DNA of 43,683 bases, taken from assembly GCA_043774625.1 (NCBI GenBank), contig JAYVTG010000105.1:1-43683 (forward strand), read 5' to 3'. A program made the position numbers and the translations under genes. This document shows positions 1-7,884 of this stretch, in pieces. The DNA comes from JAAFIP01 sp043774625 (GTDB lineage: Bacteria > Pseudomonadota > Gammaproteobacteria > Burkholderiales > Burkholderiaceae_C). Each line of letters begins with the position of its first letter. The stretch's first letter is position 1. Below the pieces are notes generated by a model, which saw only the letters and a list, made by a program, of their open reading frames with translations, did not search any database and was not told the DNA's origin.

Positions 1-192
1 TTTAGGAAGGCGCGCGTTGTTCAAGGTCGAGTACTACAAAACGCAGTTCGCGCGTGTTTTCTAAAAACTTTTTGCAGCGCATACCCCGAGTCCAAAGCCT
101 GCCCACCAAGCATGCCAAACCCCAAAGCCTACCAAATAGGAATACCAGCTCAACGCTGCACCGAACGTCAAACTTTACCGGACAGTAACGCG

Positions 193-678
193 TCAAGAAA
201 CAATGTAAGCCGCTGACCCCGTAGACAGCACGGTGCCATCCATTCCCACAAACTCCATGCGCGTACTGGCAACACGTGACCCTAGTCGAAGCACCTCCCC
301 GCGCAGCTCAAAGCGTTCGCCAATGCCGGGGCGCAGATAGTCGATGCGCAGGTCAATCGTGCCCAGTTTGCCAAAACGCTCCAGGCGCTTTTGTACCGGT
401 TCTTCATGGTGCTGCGCACCCATTGCGGCCATGACCGCCAGACCGCCCATCGCGTCCAGCGCCGCGCTGATGACGCCGCCATGGATGCGGTTGTAGGCAA
501 AGTGTCCGATGAATTCTGGCCGCATGTCGATATGCGCGCTGGAGCGCAGCGGCAGCAGCTGCGCGATTTTGAGACCCAGGGTTTTGTTGAAAACGATTTT
601 TTCTTCAAAGATGCGGTGCACCCCGGCGATGAATTCAGGGTCCAGCACAATGCTGCTCAGGTCAATTTTTTTGGTCAT
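193..678 (-). CDS. YigI-like hotdog acyl-CoA thioesterase
   Basis: A 161-residue protein of the PaaI/YigI hotdog thioesterase family, expected to hydrolyse acyl-CoA thioesters in the cytosol. Residues 66-70 read HGGVI in the conserved stretch that starts the central hotdog helix, followed by the family block LGTIDLRIDYLRPG (about 105-118) and a C-terminal beta strand ending SAAYIVS. The length matches E. coli YigI closely. It is the last recognisable gene of the minus-strand beta-oxidation operon, 69 bp after the enoyl-CoA hydratase gene, which fits a role in releasing free acids or recycling CoA during acyl-CoA breakdown. The specific substrate cannot be read from the sequence. Confidence 0.85.
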   Translation of the reverse strand: MTKKIDLSSIVLDPEFIAGVHRIFEEKIVFNKTLGLKIAQLLPLRSSAHIDMRPEFIGHFAYNRIHGGVISAALDAMGGLAVMAAMGAQHHEEPVQKRLERFGKLGTIDLRIDYLRPGIGERFELRGEVLRLGSRVASTRMEFVGMDGTVLSTGSAAYIVS

Positions 679-747
679 GCAGGCATTGTCGCGTGTCTGG
701 GCTGCAATAGCCTGACACTGAAAGCGCAGTAAAAATCTCCAGCCACC

Positions 748-1521
748 TCAAACTTTAGAAAAATCTGGTTTGCGCTTTTCCATAAACGCGCCAAAGGCCT
801 CGCGCGCGGCGGGCTCACTCAGCATGCGGCCAAAGCTGGCGGCCTCTTCGCGCAGGGTGAGGGGCACCAGGTCGGCAAATGGTTTTTTCATCAGGCGTTT
901 GGTTTCTATCAACGAGCTGATGGGTTTGGCGGCCAGCTTGCGGGCCACGCTCTGGGCGTAGTGGTTGGCTTCCATGGGCGGCAACACGCGATTGATCAGG
1001 CCCACCTCCAGCGCGGCCTCTGCCATAAAGGGCTCGCCCAGCAGTAGTGCTTCAGCGGCGCGGTGGTAGCCCAGCATTTGCGGCACCAACAGGCTGGACG
1101 CGGCCTCGGGGCACAGGCCCAGGTTGACAAAGGGCATGGAGAAGGCGGCGTTATCGCCTGCGTACACCAGGTCGCAATGAAACAGCAAAGTAGTGCCTAT
1201 GCCCACGGCCGGGCCACACACAGCAGCCACGATGGGCTTGGGAAAGCTTGCGATACCGAACAAAAACTGGAACACCGGGCTGTCCAGGGTGCTGGGTTTG
1301 GCGTTCAAAAAATCGCCAATGTCGTTGCCCGCGCTAAAAATGGTTTCGTGACCCTGAATGACGACTACGCGCACTGCGGCGTCATCTTTGGCCGCGGCCA
1401 ATGTATCAGCCATGCTTTGGTACATGGCTGCGGTGATGGAGTTTTTCTTTTCCAGGCGGTTCAGGGTGATGGTAGTCACGCCCGATTCGGTATGGGTGAG
1501 GATATCGGTGTTTGTAGTCAT
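748..1521 (-). CDS. Enoyl-CoA hydratase/isomerase (crotonase family)
   Basis: A 257-residue crotonase-fold enzyme. The oxyanion-hole segments are visible: FSAGNDIGDF near residues 62-71 and GPAVGIGTTL near 103-112. The second catalytic region reads GLCPEAASS with a single acidic residue (about E129) rather than the two glutamates of classical hydratases, so a delta3-delta2 enoyl-CoA isomerase or a PaaG-like activity is as likely as hydration. The open frame extends upstream to a TTG at 1542, but the ATG at 1521 gives the usual family N-terminus and is preferred. It lies in the beta-oxidation operon between the DsbA-like isomerase and the thioesterase. Confidence 0.85.
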   Translation of the reverse strand: MTTNTDILTHTESGVTTITLNRLEKKNSITAAMYQSMADTLAAAKDDAAVRVVVIQGHETIFSAGNDIGDFLNAKPSTLDSPVFQFLFGIASFPKPIVAAVCGPAVGIGTTLLFHCDLVYAGDNAAFSMPFVNLGLCPEAASSLLVPQMLGYHRAAEALLLGEPFMAEAALEVGLINRVLPPMEANHYAQSVARKLAAKPISSLIETKRLMKKPFADLVPLTLREEAASFGRMLSEPAAREAFGAFMEKRKPDFSKV

Positions 1522-1568
1522 GGTGGTACTGGATTGAATCAATCGGTCAATGCGGATGGCATGGCAAA

Positions 1569-2162
1569 TTAGCTAGACAGGGCTTCGCGCACCCAGTCCA
1601 GCCGGTCTTGGCCCCAAAACATGTCGTCGCCCACAAACATCGTGGGCGCGCCAAAAATGCCGCGCGTTACTGCCGCTTCGGTATCGGCCTTGAGCTGGTC
1701 TTTCACTGCCTGGTCACTTGCCAGAGCCACCAGTGCAGCAGGGTCAAAACCTGCCTTGGCCAGCACACTACCTACTGTGGCCGGGTCATTCAAATTTTCA
1801 GCGGCTATCCAGATGGCGCTGTAGACAGCCGTGCAATAGCTATCAAAACGTGTCGCGTCTCGCATCTGCAGGCCCGTGGCAGCACGCATCAGCATAAGGG
1901 TGTTGATGGGAAAGTGGGGGTTGCGGTTCAGTTGCACGCCGTAACGCTTGGCATAGCGGGCAAAGTCTTTGAAGGTGTAGTTGCCTTTGGCGGGCACAGT
2001 GACGGGAGACTGGTTGCCTGTGGCCTGGAACACACCGCCCAAGAGCATGGGTTTGTAGTTGAGCTGCGCGCCAGCGGATTTGCAGATCGCGGGCAATTGC
2101 GTCCACGCCAAATACGAGGCAGGACTGCCAAAGTCAAAATAAAAATCTACTGTTTTTGCCAT
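1569..2162 (-). CDS. 2-hydroxychromene-2-carboxylate isomerase family (DsbA-like)
   Basis: A 197-residue protein of the GST-kappa / HCCA isomerase branch of the DsbA thioredoxin fold. The N-terminus (MAKTVDFYFDFGSPASYLAW) carries the conserved DFxSPxSYL block, with serine 13 in the position that binds glutathione in HCCA isomerase; there is no CxxC, so it is not an oxidoreductase of the DsbA type. The C-terminal GAPTMFVGDDMFWGQDRLDW block is typical of the family. An ATG also exists at 2171, but the AAGGA ribosome-binding site is correctly spaced only from the ATG at 2162. In beta-oxidation operons of this group such genes are common although their substrate is unknown. Confidence 0.85.
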   Translation of the reverse strand: MAKTVDFYFDFGSPASYLAWTQLPAICKSAGAQLNYKPMLLGGVFQATGNQSPVTVPAKGNYTFKDFARYAKRYGVQLNRNPHFPINTLMLMRAATGLQMRDATRFDSYCTAVYSAIWIAAENLNDPATVGSVLAKAGFDPAALVALASDQAVKDQLKADTEAAVTRGIFGAPTMFVGDDMFWGQDRLDWVREALSS

Positions 2163-2213
2163 AATGGACATCCTTGTTTTTGTAGTTATTTTAGGTTCTC
2201 AGGGTCTGCAAGT

Positions 2214-2960
2214 TCAAAATTTTTCCATCCAGGGCCGCAAGTCCAGCTCATGCGTCCATGCGTCGCGCGACTGCTGGTGCAGCATCATATAGGTATCGGC
2301 AATATGGTCTGGGTTGACGATGCCATCCTGGTCTTTTTGGGCGTAGCGCTGGGGAAAGTTTGTCTTGATGAACTCGGTGTCGATCGCCGCATCAACCACC
2401 ACATGCGCCACATGGATGCCACGCGACCCCAGCTCACGCGCCATGCTTTGCGCCAATGCTCGCAAAGCATGTTTGGCACCAGCAAAGGCGGCAAAGTTGG
2501 CAGAGCCGCGCAGGGACGCTGTAGCACCCGTAAAAATAATCGTTTGCTTGCGTTCGGGGCTGCTACGGGTCACCATGCGTTTGGCCACTTCGCGCCCGTT
2601 CAAGAAACCAGCTAAACAGGCCATCTCCCAAATCTTGAAATACTTGCGCGCGGTCTCCTCCAAAATGCTGCTGGGTGCATTGGCTCCAATGTTGAACACC
2701 AGCACCTCAATGGGGCCGATGGTTGATTCGATCTGCTCGACCAGAGCCACCACCTCTTCTTCCTTGCGTGCGTCCGACGCAAAGCCGTACACGCGCCCGC
2801 CACCGGTCTGAATCTGCGCAATGAGGGGTTGCAGCTTGTCAAGGGTACGGCGTGTCACGCAGGCGGTGTAGCCCTCGCGAGCAAAGCGGCGAGCGATGGC
2901 ACCACCGGTCGCATCACCCGCACCGATCACAAGGGCAACTTTATTGGCAGAAGTATTCAT
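2214..2960 (-). CDS. Short-chain dehydrogenase/reductase with substituted catalytic Tyr
   Basis: A 248-residue SDR. The cofactor loop GAGDATGGAIA (about 13-23) and the NIGAN motif near residue 90 show a Rossmann fold binding NAD(P). Where the catalytic YxxxK is expected the sequence reads FAGAK (in FAAFAGAKHALRALAQSMARE), so phenylalanine replaces tyrosine; the lysine is retained. Ordinary oxidoreductase chemistry is therefore doubtful, and it may bind cofactor without redox catalysis or use another residue. It sits downstream of the thiolase gene, separated by a large hairpin region, and upstream of the DsbA-like isomerase gene. Start chosen at the first ATG, which gives the typical short lead before the Gly-rich loop. 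Confidence 0.85.
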   Translation of the reverse strand: MNTSANKVALVIGAGDATGGAIARRFAREGYTACVTRRTLDKLQPLIAQIQTGGGRVYGFASDARKEEEVVALVEQIESTIGPIEVLVFNIGANAPSSILEETARKYFKIWEMACLAGFLNGREVAKRMVTRSSPERKQTIIFTGATASLRGSANFAAFAGAKHALRALAQSMARELGSRGIHVAHVVVDAAIDTEFIKTNFPQRYAQKDQDGIVNPDHIADTYMMLHQQSRDAWTHELDLRPWMEKF

Positions 2961-3020
2961 GAGCCCATAGTGCCAGATTTAGCCGCACATTGCAGTCACT
3001 TGCGCGCAATTTGGAACACG

Positions 3021-3169
3021 GCGCTTGCGCTGTCAGGCAGGCTGTGCGCGCAGATACCTCCGTGTCCTCCGCCAGCGATTGGGGTTTCGCGTTTTTGTCA
3101 TCGTTTGTACGCTGGCGCCCCCTTTACCTGCGGTATCCGCGCGCACAGCCCGCCTGACAGCGCAAGCGC
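3021..3169. repeat. Long nested inverted repeat between thiolase and SDR genes
   Basis: Arms of 38 bp at 3021-3058 and 3132-3169 are complementary with two mismatches. Inside, 3071-3077 and 3110-3116 form a second 7-bp stem (GCCAGCG / CGCTGGC). It begins just after the thiolase stop in the transcribed direction and may act as a terminator, RNA-stability element or intercistronic brake. There is no T-tract typical of an intrinsic terminator. Confidence 0.85.
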
Positions 3170-3186
3170 TACCCAGCTCCTAACGC

Positions 3187-4395
3187 CTAAACCCGCTCAA
3201 AAATACCTGCGGCACCCTGGCCCATACCCACGCACATCGTCACCATACCGTACTTGAGGTTCTTGCGGCGCAGTGCATGCACCACGGTGGCCGCGCGAAT
3301 GGCGCCAGTAGCACCCAAAGGGTGACCCAAAGCAATCGCACCGCCCATGGGGTTGACTTTGGCCGCGTTTAAACCCAGCGTGTTGATGACAGCCAGCGAC
3401 TGCGCGGCAAAAGCCTCGTTCAGTTCAAACCAGTCAATGTCGTCTTGCTTGAGGCCCGCATAACGCAGTGCAGCCGGAATAGCCTCAATCGGGCCGATGC
3501 CCATGATGTGGGGCGGCACACCACGGCTGGCGTAGCTGACAAACCTGGCCAGCGGCTTGAGGTTGTAACGTTTGATCGCGGCTTCGCTCGCCAAAATCAA
3601 TGCGCCCGCACCGTCCGATGTTTGCGAACTGTTGCCTGCCGTCACTGAGCCGCGTGCAGAAAACACCGGCTTGAGTTTGCCCAGATCTTCAACCGTCGTA
3701 TCCGGTCTTGCGCCTTCGTCCAGGTTGACGCTGCGTTTTGTCGTGGTCACTTCTGTGCTGGTCAGATCGACATTGCGCTCGGTTACTTCTACAGCCGTCA
3801 TTTCGCTGAAAAACTCACCCGCCTTCATAGCCGCCAGCGCTTTCATGTGGCTGTTATAGGCAAACTCGTCCTGTGCGTCGCGGCTGATTTTCCATTGTAT
3901 GGCGACCTTCTCTGCCGTCAAACCCATGCCATAGGCAATGCCGTAATTCTCGATGTCGTCCGTATTGGAAAAAATCGTGGGCGACAGCGATGGAGAGTTG
4001 CCCATCATGGGCACCATACTCATGCTCTCAACGCCAGCGGCAATCATCACATCAGCCTCGCCCACGCGGATGCGGTCTGCGGCCATTTGCACGGCACTGA
4101 TACCCGATGCACAAAAACGGTTGACGGTGATGCCGCCTACACACTTGGGCAGGCCTGCCAAAATTGCGCCTATGCGGGCCACGTTCAGGCCCTGCTGCGC
4201 CTCTGGAATGGCGCAACCGCAGATCACGTCTTCAATACTGACGGGGTCTAGGCCAGGTACTTGCGACAGGGCGCTGCGCAGGGCCGTAGCCAGCAGGTCG
4301 TCAGGGCGCATGTTCTTGAAAAAACCTTTGTGCGAACGGCCAATGGGCGTGCGCGTGGCGGCAACGATATAGGCTTCTTGAACTTGTTTGCTCAT
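3187..4395 (-). CDS. Acetyl-CoA C-acyltransferase (thiolase, FadA type)
   Basis: A 402-residue thiolase that cleaves 3-ketoacyl-CoA with CoA to acetyl-CoA and a shortened acyl-CoA, the last step of beta-oxidation. The nucleophilic cysteine lies in NRFCASGIS (C95); ELNEAFAAQSLAV, the GHPLGATGA histidine motif and the second cysteine in CVGMGQGAAGIF near the C-terminus are all intact. The frame stays open to 4512, but the ATG at 4395 has an AAAGGA ribosome-binding site and starts with the family-typical MSKQVQEAYIVAATRTPIG. It follows the DUF4442 gene by 37 bp and works with the FadN-type protein encoded further upstream. Confidence 0.95.
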   Translation of the reverse strand: MSKQVQEAYIVAATRTPIGRSHKGFFKNMRPDDLLATALRSALSQVPGLDPVSIEDVICGCAIPEAQQGLNVARIGAILAGLPKCVGGITVNRFCASGISAVQMAADRIRVGEADVMIAAGVESMSMVPMMGNSPSLSPTIFSNTDDIENYGIAYGMGLTAEKVAIQWKISRDAQDEFAYNSHMKALAAMKAGEFFSEMTAVEVTERNVDLTSTEVTTTKRSVNLDEGARPDTTVEDLGKLKPVFSARGSVTAGNSSQTSDGAGALILASEAAIKRYNLKPLARFVSYASRGVPPHIMGIGPIEAIPAALRYAGLKQDDIDWFELNEAFAAQSLAVINTLGLNAAKVNPMGGAIALGHPLGATGAIRAATVVHALRRKNLKYGMVTMCVGMGQGAAGIFERV

Positions 4396-4432
4396 GGTGT
4401 TTTCCTTTCGCCTTGCAAGGCGCTTCCATTCT

Positions 4433-4984
4433 TTATGCGGTGGCTTCTGTTTTAGCCGGACGTTGGGCTGGAATCCAGGCCCAGAGCATTTCCAGCTCAA
4501 TCGGTTGACCACCCGATTCGTCGGTGACCGTTACGGGCACCAGAGTTTCGCCTTTTTGCGTGGTCGCAATCAGGTGGCGCTGCTCCGGCGTGAGCGTGGC
4601 CACTGCACGCATGGCACCTTGTCCGCGTTTTTTAAACTGCACCCGCATCTCTTTGATAACAGGCAGGCAGTCGTCACGCACACTTTGGCCCATCACCATG
4701 CCGGTAGCCGTCTCGGCGGCCAGCGTGCTGGCCAACGCATGTACACCCCCAATGTGGTTACGCACCCTGTGGTCGTTGGCCACACTGATCACCACTTTTT
4801 CAGGCGTCATCACTTCATAGCGCAATTTTGCAGTGCCGGTGAAGGGCACTGCACGACGCAAGATGACGCTTTGAAACCAGGTGCGTGCAAACGCAGGTAC
4901 CTCGTCCAAACGCTGCAATTGCCGAACCAGACGGTTAGGCTGAGGGTGCAGCGCAGCAGCCGCAGTAGAGTTCAAGGTGCTCAT
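4433..4984 (-). CDS. DUF4442 hotdog-fold putative thioesterase
   Basis: A 183-residue protein matching the DUF4442 hotdog family (PaaI-like), with the helix-start block RNHIGGVHALASTLAAETATGM near residues 77-98 and two flanking beta regions. The ATG at 4984 overlaps the TGA of the upstream dehydrogenase/hydratase gene by one base (TGATG), which points to translational coupling; an in-frame TTG three bases earlier is less likely. A role in hydrolysing or sensing acyl-CoA in the beta-oxidation operon is inferred from fold and context only. Confidence 0.85.
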   Translation of the reverse strand: MSTLNSTAAAALHPQPNRLVRQLQRLDEVPAFARTWFQSVILRRAVPFTGTAKLRYEVMTPEKVVISVANDHRVRNHIGGVHALASTLAAETATGMVMGQSVRDDCLPVIKEMRVQFKKRGQGAMRAVATLTPEQRHLIATTQKGETLVPVTVTDESGGQPIELEMLWAWIPAQRPAKTEATA

Positions 4985-7404
4985 CAATTCCTCACTGGTT
5001 TGCCTGTGCTGAGCATGCCCATGATGCGCTCTTGCGTTTTTGGGTGGGTCAGCAACTGGCAGAACACTTTGCGCTCCAGCGCCATGATGTATTCCTCGGT
5101 CACCAGCGTACCGGCTTCTACGTCGCTGCCCGTGACGATACCTGCAATGAGGGACGCTATATGAAAATCATGCTGGCTGATAAAACCGCCGTCGCGCATG
5201 TTGATAAGCTGCCCTTGAATGGTGGCCTTGCCATTGCGGCCCGCCACCGGGAACATGCGCTTGTGTGGCGCGCGGTAGCCCGACGCAAACATGGCTTTGG
5301 CTTCATTGATGGCGATGAACAGCAGTTCGTCCTTGTGCGCGACGATCGGGTCGCTGTCCAGCAGATAGCCCAGCTTGCGCGACTCGATGGCACTGGTGCC
5401 TACCTTGGCCATCGCAGCGCCAGTAAAGCCTTCGGTCACAAAAGGCAACAAGTCTTTGCCGCTGCTGTTTTGTATGTTCTCTGCTGCACGGCGCGCAATA
5501 TAGGTGAGGCCACCAGCACCAGGCACCAGGCCCACACCGACTTCCACCAAGCCGATATAGCTTTCCATAGCTACTACGCGCTTGGCAGACGCCAGAGCGA
5601 GTTCGCAACCACCGCCCAGTGCCAGGCCACGCATGGCGCTGACCACCGGCACATTGGCATAGCGCATGCGCAAGATGATGCGTTGCACCTCGGCCAGTGC
5701 CTCGTCCAGCAGCTTCACGCCGCCGCTCATGAAGGCGGGCATCATGCCTTGCAGGTCTGCGCCCGCGCAAAACGGTTCATCACCTGACCAGATAACCACG
5801 CCCTGGTAGTCGGCTTCGGCCATTTGGATGGCTTGCTCAATGCCCGCCATCACTTCCATGCTCATCACGTGCATTTTGGTTTTGATGCTGGCGATGATGA
5901 TTCCGCTACCAGCGGGGCGATCATCACCATCCAAAGTCCACAAACGAATGGCTGCGTCTTCGTGCAGCGTCTTGCCAGCAGTTTCAAACTTGGCCGCGTT
6001 GGCACCCAGCACGTTCTCGGGGAAATGCTGGCGTGCGTACACAGGCAGGCTGCGCTTGGGCACAAAGGTCTGCGTTGCAGGGTTCCATGAGCCTTCTGGC
6101 TGGTGCACGCCGCCCTTGTCGGCCACAGGGCCTTTGAACACCCAGGCGGGTAACGGTGCTTTGCACAGCGCCTTGCCTGCATCAATATCGTCTTGCACCA
6201 TCTTGGCGACTTCCAGCCAACCGGCTTCTTGCCACAGCTCAAACGGCCCTTGGTTAGCACCAAAACCCCAGCGCATGGCAAAGTCCACGTCGCGTGCAGT
6301 CTCGGCAATGCTTTGCAGATGGATGGCGGCGTAATGAAAACCGTCGCGCAAAATCGCCCATAAAAACTGGCCCTGCTTGCCTTCGGCATTGCGCAGCAAC
6401 TTCAAGCGTTCAGCAGCAGGCTTTTTCAGCATGCGGACATACACCTCGTCGGCCTTTTCGCCGCCGGGCACATAGTCTTTCTTCTCCGCGTCAAAACGCA
6501 AAATATCGCGGCCTACTTTTTTGAAAAAACCGGCCTTGGCCTTTTGGCCCAACGCACCCGCTTCCATCAGCCCCTTCAGCACGGCTGGCGTGCCAAAGTT
6601 GCCGTAAAACGGGTCAGACTTTTCGTCCAGATTGTCTTGCAGGGTTTTGATCACGTGGGATATCACGTCCAGTCCCACCACATCGAGCGTGCGGAAAGTG
6701 CCGGAACTGGCACGGCCCAGTTTCTTGCCGGTCAAATCGTCCACCACGTCATACGTGAGGCCAAAGTTTTCTGCCTGTTTCATCACGCCCAGCAAGCCCG
6801 CAATACCCACACGGTTGGCAATAAAGTTGGGCGTGTCTTTGGCGCGCACCACGTGCTTGCCCAAAGCTGTCGTCACAAAACCTTCCAGCTGGTCTAGCAC
6901 CACGGGCTGTGTGGTGGGCGTGTTGATCAACTCCACCAACTGCATGTAGCGCGGAGGGTTGAAGAAATGGATACCGCAAAAGCGCGGCTTGATGTTCTCG
7001 GGCAAGGCCTCAGACAGCTTGGTGATGGAGAGGCCCGACGTGTTGGACGCCACGATGGCGTGCTCGTCCACAAAAGGGGCGATCTTTTTGTACAGGTCCA
7101 GTTTCCAGTCCATGCGCTCGGCAATCGCCTCGATGATGAGGTCGCAGCTGCGCAGTTCTTCCAGGTGTTCTTCGTAATTGGCCTGGCCAATCAGCACGGC
7201 GTCATCACTCACGCCCAGCGGCGAAGGCTTCAATTTCTTGAGGCCATCCACTGCCTTAATGACGATACCGTTCTTCGGGCCTTCCTTGGCGGGTAGATCG
7301 AACAGCACCACCGACACCTTGACGTTGACCAGGTGCGCAGCGATTTGCGCACCCATCACACCCGCGCCGAGCACAGCGACTCTTTTGACTTGAAAACGGG
7401 ACAT
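4984..7404 (-). CDS. 3-Hydroxyacyl-CoA dehydrogenase / enoyl-CoA hydratase fusion (FadN type)
   Basis: An 806-residue bifunctional beta-oxidation enzyme. The N-terminal half is an NAD-binding 3-hydroxyacyl-CoA dehydrogenase: GAGVMGAQIAAHL near residue 13, IEAIAERMDWKLDLYKK, and the catalytic HFFNPPRYMQLVE block. The C-terminal part, about residues 500-690, is a crotonase domain with FCAGADLQGM and the oxyanion segment RGLALGGGCELALA. The dehydrogenase-first order is that of B. subtilis FadN, not of E. coli FadB, where the hydratase comes first. It hydrates enoyl-CoA and oxidises the product for the thiolase of the same operon. Start is the first ATG, 12 bp after the DUF2147 gene. Confidence 0.93.
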   Translation of the reverse strand: MSRFQVKRVAVLGAGVMGAQIAAHLVNVKVSVVLFDLPAKEGPKNGIVIKAVDGLKKLKPSPLGVSDDAVLIGQANYEEHLEELRSCDLIIEAIAERMDWKLDLYKKIAPFVDEHAIVASNTSGLSITKLSEALPENIKPRFCGIHFFNPPRYMQLVELINTPTTQPVVLDQLEGFVTTALGKHVVRAKDTPNFIANRVGIAGLLGVMKQAENFGLTYDVVDDLTGKKLGRASSGTFRTLDVVGLDVISHVIKTLQDNLDEKSDPFYGNFGTPAVLKGLMEAGALGQKAKAGFFKKVGRDILRFDAEKKDYVPGGEKADEVYVRMLKKPAAERLKLLRNAEGKQGQFLWAILRDGFHYAAIHLQSIAETARDVDFAMRWGFGANQGPFELWQEAGWLEVAKMVQDDIDAGKALCKAPLPAWVFKGPVADKGGVHQPEGSWNPATQTFVPKRSLPVYARQHFPENVLGANAAKFETAGKTLHEDAAIRLWTLDGDDRPAGSGIIIASIKTKMHVMSMEVMAGIEQAIQMAEADYQGVVIWSGDEPFCAGADLQGMMPAFMSGGVKLLDEALAEVQRIILRMRYANVPVVSAMRGLALGGGCELALASAKRVVAMESYIGLVEVGVGLVPGAGGLTYIARRAAENIQNSSGKDLLPFVTEGFTGAAMAKVGTSAIESRKLGYLLDSDPIVAHKDELLFIAINEAKAMFASGYRAPHKRMFPVAGRNGKATIQGQLINMRDGGFISQHDFHIASLIAGIVTGSDVEAGTLVTEEYIMALERKVFCQLLTHPKTQERIMGMLSTGKPVRN

Positions 7405-7416
7405 TCTTTACTTTCT

Positions 7417-7854
7417 TTATTCCACACGAACCCAGGTTTGGGTGCGGCCAAAGGAGCCAATACTGCCGCGCACGGCCAGTTTTTTACCGCCGTCTTCGGG
7501 CGTAAGTTTCAGGGTGTATTCCTTGCCGTTTTCAGGATCCAAAATCTTGCCGCCCGTCCACACGTTTTCGGTGGCCTCTTTCTTGGCACCACGGATGATT
7601 TCCAGACCGAGAAGGGGCTTGTCTTTGCGAGCGTCCTTGCATTCCTCACACACCGCGTCTTGCTTGGCATCTTTGCGCAGCAGCTTGGATACTTTTCCTG
7701 TCAGTACACCACCCGCATCGGTGATGGTAATTTCAGACTTGATCTCTTTGGTTTTGTCGTCAATGCTGTGCCACTTGCCAACAGGTGTGTTGTCTGCAAA
7801 TGCTACAGCGGTGGTGGCGAAAAAAGCGCAACCCAAAATGAAACGATTCAACAT
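7417..7854 (-). CDS. DUF2147 exported protein
   Basis: A 145-residue protein with a clear Sec signal peptide (MLNRFILGCAFFATTAVAFA, cleavage after about residue 20), then a DUF2147 domain starting GKWHSIDDKTKEIKSEITI and ending RTQTWVRVE. Two cysteines lie close together (CEEC). DUF2147 proteins are small periplasmic beta-rich proteins of unknown function. Its place between the acyl-CoA dehydrogenase and FadN-type genes is common in this bacterial group, but its role in lipid metabolism is unproven. Confidence 0.85.
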   Translation of the reverse strand: MLNRFILGCAFFATTAVAFADNTPVGKWHSIDDKTKEIKSEITITDAGGVLTGKVSKLLRKDAKQDAVCEECKDARKDKPLLGLEIIRGAKKEATENVWTGGKILDPENGKEYTLKLTPEDGGKKLAVRGSIGSFGRTQTWVRVE

Positions 7855-7884
7855 AGCGCACTCCTAAGTTAAAAAAAAACCAGT

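Noticed and set aside
2..196. 64-codon open frame at the left edge on the minus strand
   Set aside because: Composition is Cys/Arg/Leu-rich without any domain, there is no ribosome-binding site, and it is only downstream sequence of the thioesterase gene.
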